Source of the DNA: Streptococcus mitis
Lineage (GTDB): Bacteria; Bacillota; Bacilli; Lactobacillales; Streptococcaceae
DNA: 64,000 nt
Assembly: GCF_000722765.2 (NCBI RefSeq)
Contig: NZ_CP028415.1
Span: 936,501 to 1,000,500 of the forward strand
Direction of reading: 5' to 3'
The notes under the pieces are model-generated. The model was given only the letters and a program-made list of their open reading frames with translations. It ran no database searches and was not told the origin of the DNA. Made by a program: the position numbers and the translations under genes. Positions 17,284 through 25,067 of the stretch are shown one piece after another (the first letter of the stretch is position 1; each line of letters starts with the position of its first letter).

Positions 17284-18420
17284 TTATTTTTTCACATATT
17301 CCCCTAAGGTTTCTTGAACTAAATGTTTAAAACTACTATTACTTATTCTTTTATTATTTTTACAAAAATTTCGCCCAAAATAGCTTGATTGACCGTTAAA
17401 ATCTTTTTCCCTAACAGTAAAAAAGTATTCTTCATCTAATGCGTTTATGATTTGATTTATTTCTTCTTTTGTAAAATTCAAGTCTTGTTCTAAAACTTTA
17501 GATATAGTAGGTAACCAAAAAGTATTAAACCTTCTCAATATAAATGCGGGTTTATGTTGAGATGACTCTAAATGCTTAACGATTCTCCAAATAATCACTC
17601 TTGCACTTAACAAATTAACTTTACTATCTGATTCAATCAGTAGATTTGTAAAATTAGTTTCTTTATTACCTTCTTTATATATAAAATTTGGATTTTGACT
17701 TCTAAATGGAAAAGCCTCTAAATCAGCTATTTTTTTAGACATTTTTTCTAATTCTTCCCATTCATACTCTTTCAGATTCTCAATAAAAACTTTAAAAGTA
17801 TCTGTTTTACCAAGAAATTCTTTTATAAACTGTTGTAAATAGTGTTCGAAATAATAAGCATCATTTTTAAAATAATTATTTCCGTTACCCTTTAATTTAT
17901 ACTGTAAAAACTCCAATTCATTAAATAAAATGCTACTATTTTCACTCACATCAACAATATGTTTTGTTAAAAAATTACGATCTTGTATGAATTCTCTTGA
18001 GGAATTAACTATATTTAATGATTTATCTCTACTATTTAATTCTCTTGCTTTTTCATAATACGTGCGAACACCATCAGACTTATTGGTTTTTATATCATCA
18101 ATATTTGGATTCACTAAACATAAAAATAATGTTGCTTCATCAATATTTCCTTTTATATGATTGGGTAATCCGTAATTAATATTGACATCTGTACTTTTAG
18201 GTAAATCTTTCTCAATTTCCAACCAAGAGAAAGTATTACTGTCAGTTTTTAAAGCTACATCAAAAGAGTCTAGCATTTTTTCTATATTAGAATCATTCCA
18301 CGGGCTATAAATATCGAAGAGTTCCGAAGAGTTGTTAATTTTACCTACTTTATTATGATATGTTTCAAGCAATATTTTTAAAGGTTCTTTTAAGGTATTT
18401 TTAGTTTGCTTTTCTGACAT
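17284..18420 (-). CDS. 378-aa protein of unknown function in the WYL island
   Basis: A soluble protein without membrane segments. It has a hydrophobic strand followed by 'LVNPNIDD' near residue 100, reminiscent of the Gx-x-NPG/NPN motif of uracil-DNA-glycosylase-fold proteins, and a late segment 'FILRRFNTFWLPTI'. I cannot show the second UDG motif, so the assignment is tentative. The ribosome site is GTGAGGATAG. Its promoter carries the TAGACA-N5-TGTCTA operator at 18487-18503. The WYL regulator follows 84 nt later, probably on the same transcript. Confidence 0.75.
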   Translation of the reverse strand: MSEKQTKNTLKEPLKILLETYHNKVGKINNSSELFDIYSPWNDSNIEKMLDSFDVALKTDSNTFSWLEIEKDLPKSTDVNINYGLPNHIKGNIDEATLFLCLVNPNIDDIKTNKSDGVRTYYEKARELNSRDKSLNIVNSSREFIQDRNFLTKHIVDVSENSSILFNELEFLQYKLKGNGNNYFKNDAYYFEHYLQQFIKEFLGKTDTFKVFIENLKEYEWEELEKMSKKIADLEAFPFRSQNPNFIYKEGNKETNFTNLLIESDSKVNLLSARVIIWRIVKHLESSQHKPAFILRRFNTFWLPTISKVLEQDLNFTKEEINQIINALDEEYFFTVREKDFNGQSSYFGRNFCKNNKRISNSSFKHLVQETLGEYVKK

Positions 18421-18470
18421 AAATCTATCCTCACTTTTATTATTTTGATATTAATTTCATCAACAATATC

Positions 18471-18503
18471 ATTTTACAACATTTCATAGACAATTAATGT
18501 CTA
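18471..18503 (-). promoter_or_regulatory. Promoter with TAGACA-N5-TGTCTA operator before the 378-aa gene
   Basis: Minus strand: -10 TAAAAT at 18471-18476, then 8 nt, then a GTCTATG edge; palindrome core TAGACA-attaa-TGTCTA on 18487-18503 (as read on the plus strand). Same core and spacing as the sites at 16211 and 23535. Confidence 0.7.
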
Positions 18504-18681
18504 TATATAAAATTTCATCAAGATTTTATTAATCTATATCCATTACAAAACTAAATCATATAGAGTGTTATTTAATTTTTTAGGAAAAGATAATTTTAAA
18601 CAGAAAGTGTCTTTTCATCAGTCTCTATTTGTACATGATTACTAATTTATAAATTTATAGTTTAGTTATTTTTAAATTTAT

Positions 18682-20475
18682 TTAATCATTCAAGATTTTA
18701 CTTGCCTTAGATAATAGTTTATTTAAGTTTTCTTTAAAATTCTTCTCAAATTCTTGATAAAGTTTCTCATCTTGCAAGTCTCTAGCTAAAATATTATCTT
18801 TTATTTTTTCTACCAAATTGTTATTAACAACAATTGCCATTCCATCATTAAGCATTCGGCCGTGCGTATCCCCTGAAATATAAATAAAATTTGATTTATT
18901 ATGTGAAGAGTATATATTTAAACCTTGTCCTTTTCCTCTTGTTAATCTGATTCTATCAAATTCATTTGGAATCGAAATAAATTCTTCAGATAAAGAAGCT
19001 TCTCGTTTTTCTCGGGTTTCTTTACCGAATAATTCTGGCTTTTTAAGATCAAAATAATTTTCATCACCAACTAAAGTATTAAATAGTTTACGAATTACAA
19101 ACTGCACATCTTCGTTTGGAGCATGATTTTGTTTTTTCTTATCTGCTGTAATTGTATCGGTATTTCCAATTGAAACTGCATTTGAAAATGTCATTTTTTC
19201 AATTAGTTTGTTAAATTGTTCCATGGTTAATCCTTGTTCATTATATCCAAGTAATTCTTTCAAAGTTCTATAGAAATTGTTAAAATCGTCTCTATCCTTC
19301 TTATCTTTAAATGTAAATTTTCCAACAAGTGATACTAATGAATTATAATCAACATCATCATCTAATAGTTCAAATGAATTTTCTAATAAATCTATCAAGT
19401 AAGATTCTATATCATCACTATTCTCAGGACTATTATTATATGCTGTCAATAGATAGTTGTATGCTTCCTCGAATCTTAATTGGAAACATACCATTGCTAA
19501 TATCATCAATTTTTCATCATGATCTACTTTATCTCCATTATTGATATACATTAAGAGGCTAACTGAATTAAAAAGTCTATTAATGCTACGAGGATTATTT
19601 CCAATAGAATATCTAATTAATTGAGTGATTGTTTCTAACTGTTTTCTATCTTTTTCTTTATCAAAACAAAAATCAAGTTTTTTAAGTGAGGACTCAATAA
19701 AATTCTGTAAATCATAATTTGCTACTGGTACTGTAAATGGAACTTGAATAATTTTTTCAAAGAAAGCTTTCCCCTTTTCATCATCTAAATCTTTACCATA
19801 TTTACTTTTTGCACCTCTAACAACAACATTATAATCTATAGCCAATACAAAGACGCAATGTTCACAGTCTAAAAATAATTTTAAAACTTCTAAGAGTTCT
19901 ATGGCCTTTTCAGGAACTAATCGATCCAGATCGTCAATAAAAATAACTATTCGGTCACTTTTATTTTCCTTAATGGCATCATTAATAATGTCTTGTAAGT
20001 TTTCTTTTAAGTGCTTGATATCATCAGTTCTCTCACCAAAACCTATGATTAAATCTTGAAATTTTTCAGTTAATTTTTCGCCATTTAGTATGCCAAAGTC
20101 TAAATTTACATATTCTAAGCCTTTAGATAGCGCACCTTTTGCTTTTTTAAAAAACTGTTTCTTTTTTGAATCTTCTACATTTAACTCACTAATTAAATCC
20201 GTAATTAATGCTACTGCTAAATTATTTCCCATATCAAACTGTGAGTATTGCCAAGTATTGAAGAAAATAGTCTGAATTTTTTTATCTTGTTTTTCAGGAT
20301 TTAATCTTTTCTCAACTTGATACATAATACTGGTTTTTCCAGTACCCCAGTCTCCTTGAATTGCAATCGTTAAAGGTGTTTCACACTCAGTAATAAAATT
20401 TGATAAACCATTAATATAGTTCTCAATGCTAAATTTGTCATCGTGGGTAGGACTATCAGAAAATGAGCCGCTCAT
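18682..20475 (-). CDS. KAP family P-loop NTPase
   Basis: 597 residues from the start at 20475, chosen for its ribosome site AAAGGATTGC; the ORF extends 13 codons further. Walker A GDWGTGKTS lies at 41-49, with a long Walker B region 'IVIFIDDLDRLVPEKAIELL' near 170-190 and the KAP signature 'FFNTWQYSQFDMGNN' between them. KAP NTPases are soluble or membrane-tethered switches, frequent in phage-defence loci. No clear transmembrane segment interrupts this one. A C-terminal region of about 250 residues has no recognised domain. It is followed by the 378-aa gene after a 261-nt gap. Confidence 0.9.
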   Translation of the reverse strand: MSGSFSDSPTHDDKFSIENYINGLSNFITECETPLTIAIQGDWGTGKTSIMYQVEKRLNPEKQDKKIQTIFFNTWQYSQFDMGNNLAVALITDLISELNVEDSKKKQFFKKAKGALSKGLEYVNLDFGILNGEKLTEKFQDLIIGFGERTDDIKHLKENLQDIINDAIKENKSDRIVIFIDDLDRLVPEKAIELLEVLKLFLDCEHCVFVLAIDYNVVVRGAKSKYGKDLDDEKGKAFFEKIIQVPFTVPVANYDLQNFIESSLKKLDFCFDKEKDRKQLETITQLIRYSIGNNPRSINRLFNSVSLLMYINNGDKVDHDEKLMILAMVCFQLRFEEAYNYLLTAYNNSPENSDDIESYLIDLLENSFELLDDDVDYNSLVSLVGKFTFKDKKDRDDFNNFYRTLKELLGYNEQGLTMEQFNKLIEKMTFSNAVSIGNTDTITADKKKQNHAPNEDVQFVIRKLFNTLVGDENYFDLKKPELFGKETREKREASLSEEFISIPNEFDRIRLTRGKGQGLNIYSSHNKSNFIYISGDTHGRMLNDGMAIVVNNNLVEKIKDNILARDLQDEKLYQEFEKNFKENLNKLLSKASKILND

Positions 20476-20508
20476 AAGCAATCCTTTCATAAATATAAAA
20501 ATAAGACA

Positions 20509-20531
20509 AATCACTCCAAAATAGAGTGATT
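20509..20531 (-). promoter_or_regulatory. Inverted repeat before the KAP gene
   Basis: AATCACTC/GAGTGATT with a 7-nt loop, 34 nt upstream of the KAP start. It may be an operator or a leader hairpin; on the minus strand a T-rich stretch follows. Confidence 0.45.
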
Positions 20532-20896
20532 AAACATATACATTGAATCTTCTTTTGTTTGTAGAAAGATTCGATTATTTTTTTGTAACATATATATTAA
20601 AAACTGCACTTCCCCCTTACACAAGAAACAATACAACACCTATCTCCTAGGTATTTTTTGAATGAACTCTTACAAGCTAAATTAAAATCTACGTTAAAGA
20701 CTATGATCACATTTTAAAATTGTGCAATGACTTGTAAGTGTTTCCATATCTTTTTGTTAATTTTACCATAAATATTAACCACGAGCAATTTATATCCGAT
20801 TAAATACCTATTGGTATACTCAATTAAGTTCTTACCAGCTCAAATTTTTAAACATTATTTTCTAAGAGCTGAAATCTAATGTCTTAGTTGTTAAAA
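20532..20896. other. Intergenic region without genes
   Basis: About 365 nt of AT-rich sequence. I see no ORF with a ribosome site, no tRNA and no strong hairpin. The KAP promoter must lie at its left end. Confidence 0.5.
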
Positions 20897-21163
20897 TTAA
20901 TAATCTTTCCAAAACACATAGGAACTATTCTCTAAGTTAATAATCTGTTTAAAATGAACAGACTCATCCACTTCATAATAATCTATGTTATCAAAATTAA
21001 AGAAATCATAATCAAAGTTTTCAGATTGTTTCTGAATTTCTAAAAAATATCGAGAATATTTTTCAGAATCCCTTATTCCTATTTCTATACTTTCAATACG
21101 GTCGAGATCTACTTTTTGATAATAATTTTCTATAAATTGATTCGCAGCTTTAATAAATTCCAT
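20897..21163 (-). CDS. 88-aa acidic protein, paralogue of the protein at 8309-8563
   Basis: MEFIKAANQFIENYYQKVD ... 'YDFFNFDNIDYYE' ... 'NLENSSYVFWKDY'. The start at 21163 is preferred over the ATG at 21175 because the GAGG lies correctly before it and the homologous paralogue starts there. It overlaps the end of the HAD gene by 14 nt, so translation is probably coupled. Function unknown. It is aromatic-rich and predicted to be a small alpha/beta protein. Confidence 0.7.
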   Translation of the reverse strand: MEFIKAANQFIENYYQKVDLDRIESIEIGIRDSEKYSRYFLEIQKQSENFDYDFFNFDNIDYYEVDESVHFKQIINLENSSYVFWKDY

Positions 21164-21854
21164 GCGTGACCTCATCTAGTTTATAAATCACATCTTTTCT
21201 CTCAATAATGATTTTACAGTCTAGTTTCTCTTTTGTAATCTTGTCCAACAATTTCTTATTGGGATTTATTGCTGTCGGAAAACCTACAGATTGAAGCATT
21301 GTAAAATCACCAGTCGTATCACCATAAGCATAGGATTTTTCGAAATCAATAAACAATTTTTTTAAGACTTTTAATTTTGAAACTGAGTCCCACATAGGAA
21401 TCACTTCTCCAGTGTACTTATTATCAAGTTGAAGATAATTTGTTGCATACCAGATATCTGCACCCAATTTTTCTGCCATTTTTGAGACTAAGAAATTAGG
21501 AGAACCTGAAATAAATATAATCTGGTGCCCCTGCTCCTTATGCCATTTGATCCGATCACGAGTATATCGATAAAGTTTTTTACTTTCTTTTTCAATAACT
21601 TTTTTAGCGACAAAATCAATATCAAGTACATCTTTATCTGCAATATATTTTGTATAAAGTGTTGCAGCAATATAAAGATAGTCATCATAGTCTAGTTCTC
21701 TATTTTCCCAAGCATTTTTGTGAAATTTAATTTCAGCATTGACACTATTTGGAAATACATCATAGGAAACACACTTTTCCATATGCTTTAAAAGTAAGGA
21801 ATCTCTAAAAATTGTTCCGTCGATATCAAATATAGCTGCTATTGGTTTATTCAT
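21150..21854 (-). CDS. HAD-family hydrolase, phosphoserine-phosphatase-like (subfamily IB)
   Basis: 234 residues with the HAD motifs in order: DIDGT (Asp10, Asp12) at the N terminus, 'IIFISGSPNFLV' (motif II) and 'YAYGDTTGDFTML' (motif IV). A helical cap lies between motifs I and II. This layout is that of SerB-like small-molecule phosphatases; the substrate is not known. It follows the HD-domain gene after 52 nt and overlaps the downstream 88-aa gene. Confidence 0.85.
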   Translation of the reverse strand: MNKPIAAIFDIDGTIFRDSLLLKHMEKCVSYDVFPNSVNAEIKFHKNAWENRELDYDDYLYIAATLYTKYIADKDVLDIDFVAKKVIEKESKKLYRYTRDRIKWHKEQGHQIIFISGSPNFLVSKMAEKLGADIWYATNYLQLDNKYTGEVIPMWDSVSKLKVLKKLFIDFEKSYAYGDTTGDFTMLQSVGFPTAINPNKKLLDKITKEKLDCKIIIERKDVIYKLDEVTHGIY

Positions 21855-21906
21855 TTGTTTCCTTTCTAATTACATTTAATTGAAATATAATTTTAAAAAC
21901 ATCTTT

Positions 21907-22473
21907 TTAATTGTTATGGAATAAAAGCTTTAAAATTTCTTTATAGTTATTTAAAATATCTTTGTTTTTCGAAAATAAATCTTGGTTATCTTTAAAGATT
22001 TTATAAAACTCGTTAAAGTACCATAGTTGTTTTTTCGGATCCTTTGAATTAAAACGGTCCCATAGTAAATCACCAATTATTAAGTAATCTTGATACAGTT
22101 CCATTAAATTCGCTAATTTATCAGAAAAAGTTACAAGTAAAACTTTTCTTAGCGACTCATCTTCTGCTACTTCTCGAAATTTTGTCAATTGAAGCTCTTT
22201 ACGAGTTTGCCAATCTTTAATTGATTTATCTTCAGATTCCAAAGACATATATGAATAAATTTCATCATTAAATTCTTGTTTAATATCTGCAAGACTGACA
22301 TCGGTATCTTCAACAGTATCGTGTAACCATCCAGTAGCAATAATATTTGAATCTTCTGTTAGTGTTTCTAATATATTATTGACCAAAAATAAGTGAAATG
22401 AATAAGGTGTGATTTTCCCTTTTCTTGTTTGATTTTTGTGAGCAGTTAATGCGAATTCTTTTGGATTTGTCAT
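21907..22473 (-). CDS. HD-domain protein, RelA/SpoT hydrolase-like (MESH1/SAH type)
   Basis: 188 residues. Early 'AHKNQTRKGKITPYSFHLF' and 'TGWLHDTVEDTDVSL' carry the metal-binding His, His-Asp and Glu-Asp pattern of ppGpp hydrolases. There is no synthetase domain, so it resembles small alarmone hydrolases. Whether it acts on (p)ppGpp or another nucleotide cannot be told. It is the first of three tightly placed genes (HD, HAD, 88-aa protein) on the minus strand. Confidence 0.82.
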   Translation of the reverse strand: MTNPKEFALTAHKNQTRKGKITPYSFHLFLVNNILETLTEDSNIIATGWLHDTVEDTDVSLADIKQEFNDEIYSYMSLESEDKSIKDWQTRKELQLTKFREVAEDESLRKVLLVTFSDKLANLMELYQDYLIIGDLLWDRFNSKDPKKQLWYFNEFYKIFKDNQDLFSKNKDILNNYKEILKLLFHNN

Positions 22474-22566
22474 AAACTTATATTCCCTTCTAATCTTTGT
22501 TGGATTGTATTATCAATGCGCTTTTTGATTTAAAAATCAAGTAAAGTTAATCAAGAGCAAAATGAA

Positions 22567-22791
22567 TTATTTATCTGCAGGACATTCTACTAAATCTACT
22601 CCTTGGTTTACTAGAAATTCAAACATCTTTTTAGATAAATGAAGTTTATTGTTATGGAGATAAATCTTTTCATTTTCATCTTCCTTATAAGCATACGCTG
22701 GTACATGAACTACTTTCCTACCTTTTACTGGAACAAAATATAATCTCAAAAGTTCAAATAGTCTTTTTGGATTTTTTATAATAGCTTTCAA
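22567..22791 (-). CDS. 74-aa basic protein, second gene of an operator-controlled pair
   Basis: MKAIIKNPKRLFELLRLYF ... 'KLHLSKKMFEFLVNQGVDLVE'. Basic N terminus, no membrane segment. Its start is 4 nt after the stop of the 233-aa gene; the two are certainly one transcript. No family recognised. Confidence 0.65.
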   Translation of the reverse strand: MKAIIKNPKRLFELLRLYFVPVKGRKVVHVPAYAYKEDENEKIYLHNNKLHLSKKMFEFLVNQGVDLVECPADK

Positions 22792-22795
22792 TTTA

Positions 22796-23497
22796 TTACT
22801 CCTTATTCTTTTCTACATATTCTTTTAACTCAGGAATTGATGATTCAAGTGATTCTAAGAAAAAGAAGATTTCTTCTTTTTCTTGTTGCTTTTCTAAAAT
22901 AGGGACAATTTCATCTTTATGTTTTAAATAAAATTCATTTCGTCTTAAATAATCATCATAGTAATCAAGCAAAAATTGAACGGAAACAATTTCATCACAC
23001 TCATAGTATCCATAAACTATTAGGTTTTCTGCTGTGTAAGGTAGTTCCTTTATGGTTTTAACATCTATACTTATATCTTTTGTTTTTGAATTATATGTAA
23101 TTGTTGCTTCTTGTTCCTTAACAAAATTCTGACTAGCTTCAGCATCTACATACTCAAATTTGATTTGAATATCTTGACTAGAAACATATTCCTTTATTTG
23201 TCTTATAAGAACATCATCTGTATCTTGAAATAAAGTACAATCAAAAAAGTCATCTATATTATTTTCAAAACACCATCTACCCTCAGCAGTAAACCACATG
23301 TTGCATATATAATAGCCATTTTCTTGAGTCGTTCTTGCTGAGACTACATCTGATATGTCAGATTGATTATCTATAATATCAGTTGGATAATAAACATATT
23401 TGTTTCTTTCTTCTTGAATTAATAGAAAATACTCTATAGTTTTAAGATTTGATGCTTTAATATAAACTCTGCCATGTGCTTCTGATGAATTTGCCAT
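22796..23497 (-). CDS. 233-aa protein of unknown function under the shared operator
   Basis: An acidic soluble protein (MANSSEAHGRVYIKASNLK ... 'NMWFTAEGRWCFENNIDDFF' ... charged C-terminal coiled segment). The ribosome site is GAAGG before the start at 23497. Its promoter has the TAGACA-N5-TGTCTA operator at the same distance from the -10 as the ClpC-like operon, which ties it to the WYL regulon. No family recognised. Confidence 0.7.
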   Translation of the reverse strand: MANSSEAHGRVYIKASNLKTIEYFLLIQEERNKYVYYPTDIIDNQSDISDVVSARTTQENGYYICNMWFTAEGRWCFENNIDDFFDCTLFQDTDDVLIRQIKEYVSSQDIQIKFEYVDAEASQNFVKEQEATITYNSKTKDISIDVKTIKELPYTAENLIVYGYYECDEIVSVQFLLDYYDDYLRRNEFYLKHKDEIVPILEKQQEKEEIFFFLESLESSIPELKEYVEKNKE

Positions 23498-23534
23498 ATA
23501 TCATTTACCTTCTTTCTCTTATTTCTATATAAGT

Positions 23535-23570
23535 ATTATACAGCATAAGGTAGACATATTTTGTCTATGG
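23535..23570 (-). promoter_or_regulatory. Promoter with TAGACA-N5-TGTCTA operator before the 233-aa gene
   Basis: Minus strand: -10 TATAAT (23535-23540), 8 nt, then GTCTACC; palindrome core on 23551-23567. The promoter leader also shares a GAAAGAAGGTAA element with the leader of the 76-aa gene. The rest of the 23571-23820 gap shows no gene. Confidence 0.75.
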
Positions 23571-23820
23571 TATAAATTTTTTTAACAAATCAAAAACACA
23601 TAATACAAGGCATTAAAAAGCATTGATACTATGTGTCTTGACATAAAAATATTGACTTTAATTAAATTCTAATAAAAGACTATACCAGAAGTTTAAAAAT
23701 GAAATAGTTAACAGAATAATGTTTGTATATCTATACAACGAAATCATATTTTAAGAAGATAGATTGCTTTAAACTTACTACAATTAATAAAAAAAGTTAT
23801 TACGAGAGCTAGATTTAAAG

Positions 23821-24819
23821 CTATTTAAGATCATTATAGATAACAGTTGCTTGATTATCAATAGATTTAAATTCTTTAACAGATTTAGAGAATTTAGGGA
23901 TGTTAATAATTCGCTTATTTAGACATTGAGCAAGGTGTTGAGGTACATCTGATCCATCCCAGTTGCCATAAAAGAAACTTCTATTTCTCCATTTATCTAA
24001 AGATTTCTGGGGAAATTCTGAATTAGAGAAACTGCGTTTATATAATTCTGGATAATCTTTTTTTAAATCCTCTATATTAGAATATTTCACAATAGTTTCT
24101 TCACTAGTTTCTATTTTACCCCCTTCTTTCCTTGTTGGGAAAGGAAACTCTGAGGAATGTTCGTAAGCTTTCTTCCAACCTTGAATTTTATAAATACCAA
24201 CACAAACACCACGATATAATGCAAGAGCATACTCTAAGTCTTTTTTGCGTGATTCAGAAATATTCCAAACACCACGTACATTGTGATAAATATCTTCTGT
24301 AGTATCATCGGCTTGAAAGCTACTATTGATTTTAATGAGTACACATTTCTCCTTAATCGTTGAAAAATCAAAATCAGATAAGGCGTAGTTATCAATAAAG
24401 TTATCAATTGTTCTAGCCTGAATCAGTCCATCTTTGGAGATTGTCGTTTTTTCTCTTTTTGAAGCATGTCCGCTAACTATATTTGTTAATTCTTCATCTC
24501 CTTTTGAAAAATTAATAAGATTAATTAATGCCGATTCAGCCATAAAAGCTTCGTGCTCTGTTAAACCAAATTTAATGATTACAGGTATAATGTTGCCCTT
24601 ATGTTTTCTAATAATTTGAATTTTTTTACTAATTTGTATGTTTTCTTCTTGAGCTACTTCTGTCAGTGCTTCGTCAATATGTGATATTAGGCGAGCTCCC
24701 TCTCCTTTACCAATATAGAAAGGTAGTTGCTTACCTTCTTCATAGAGTCCATAAACATAGTATTTATCTTTTTCATTTTTGGTAGCACCAGTAATATCAT
24801 TTAATTTTTGATAATTCAT
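23821..24819 (-). CDS. LEM-3-like GIY-YIG domain protein
   Basis: 332 residues. The N-terminal 100 residues form a GIY-YIG nuclease domain of the LEM-3 type: 'YYVYGLYEEGKQLPFYIGKG' (the two signature strands), then Arg in 'GARLISHIDEAL' and the catalytic Glu in 'EAFMAESALINLI'. The rest (about 130-330) is an uncharacterised C-terminal domain including 'YRGVCVGIYKIQGWKKA'. GIY-YIG enzymes nick DNA with one metal ion; here, in an island of DNA-processing proteins, a defence or repair role is plausible. The start is preceded by a weak AGGAGC site. Confidence 0.82.
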   Translation of the reverse strand: MNYQKLNDITGATKNEKDKYYVYGLYEEGKQLPFYIGKGEGARLISHIDEALTEVAQEENIQISKKIQIIRKHKGNIIPVIIKFGLTEHEAFMAESALINLINFSKGDEELTNIVSGHASKREKTTISKDGLIQARTIDNFIDNYALSDFDFSTIKEKCVLIKINSSFQADDTTEDIYHNVRGVWNISESRKKDLEYALALYRGVCVGIYKIQGWKKAYEHSSEFPFPTRKEGGKIETSEETIVKYSNIEDLKKDYPELYKRSFSNSEFPQKSLDKWRNRSFFYGNWDGSDVPQHLAQCLNKRIINIPKFSKSVKEFKSIDNQATVIYNDLK

Positions 24820-25067
24820 TTTTTTTGCTCCTATTTAAATATATTATAAAAGTTCTGCTTCACACTATTAGAAATTAATTAAAATAATCCACTTATTCTA
24901 CCTTCTTTCTGATTCTGAACTATTTATAAGTTAAACTATATTTTCTTTAAAATCAAGTAAAATCCTAGAGAATAATCTAAATAAATTTGGGGACAATATA
25001 TAGGTTTACTAATAACTACACAGTACCGTATTTACGAAAGTATTAAAAAGAGCCTATTATATTTATT

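Noticed and set aside
18682..20514. KAP gene starting at 20514
   Set aside because: The ATG at 20475 has a ribosome site and gives the conserved KAP start; the upstream part reads like leader sequence and overlaps an inverted repeat.
8309..21163. The two small paralogues as target-site duplications of an inserted element
   Set aside because: They are clearly related as proteins but the DNA differs too much and no short exact repeats are seen at their edges.
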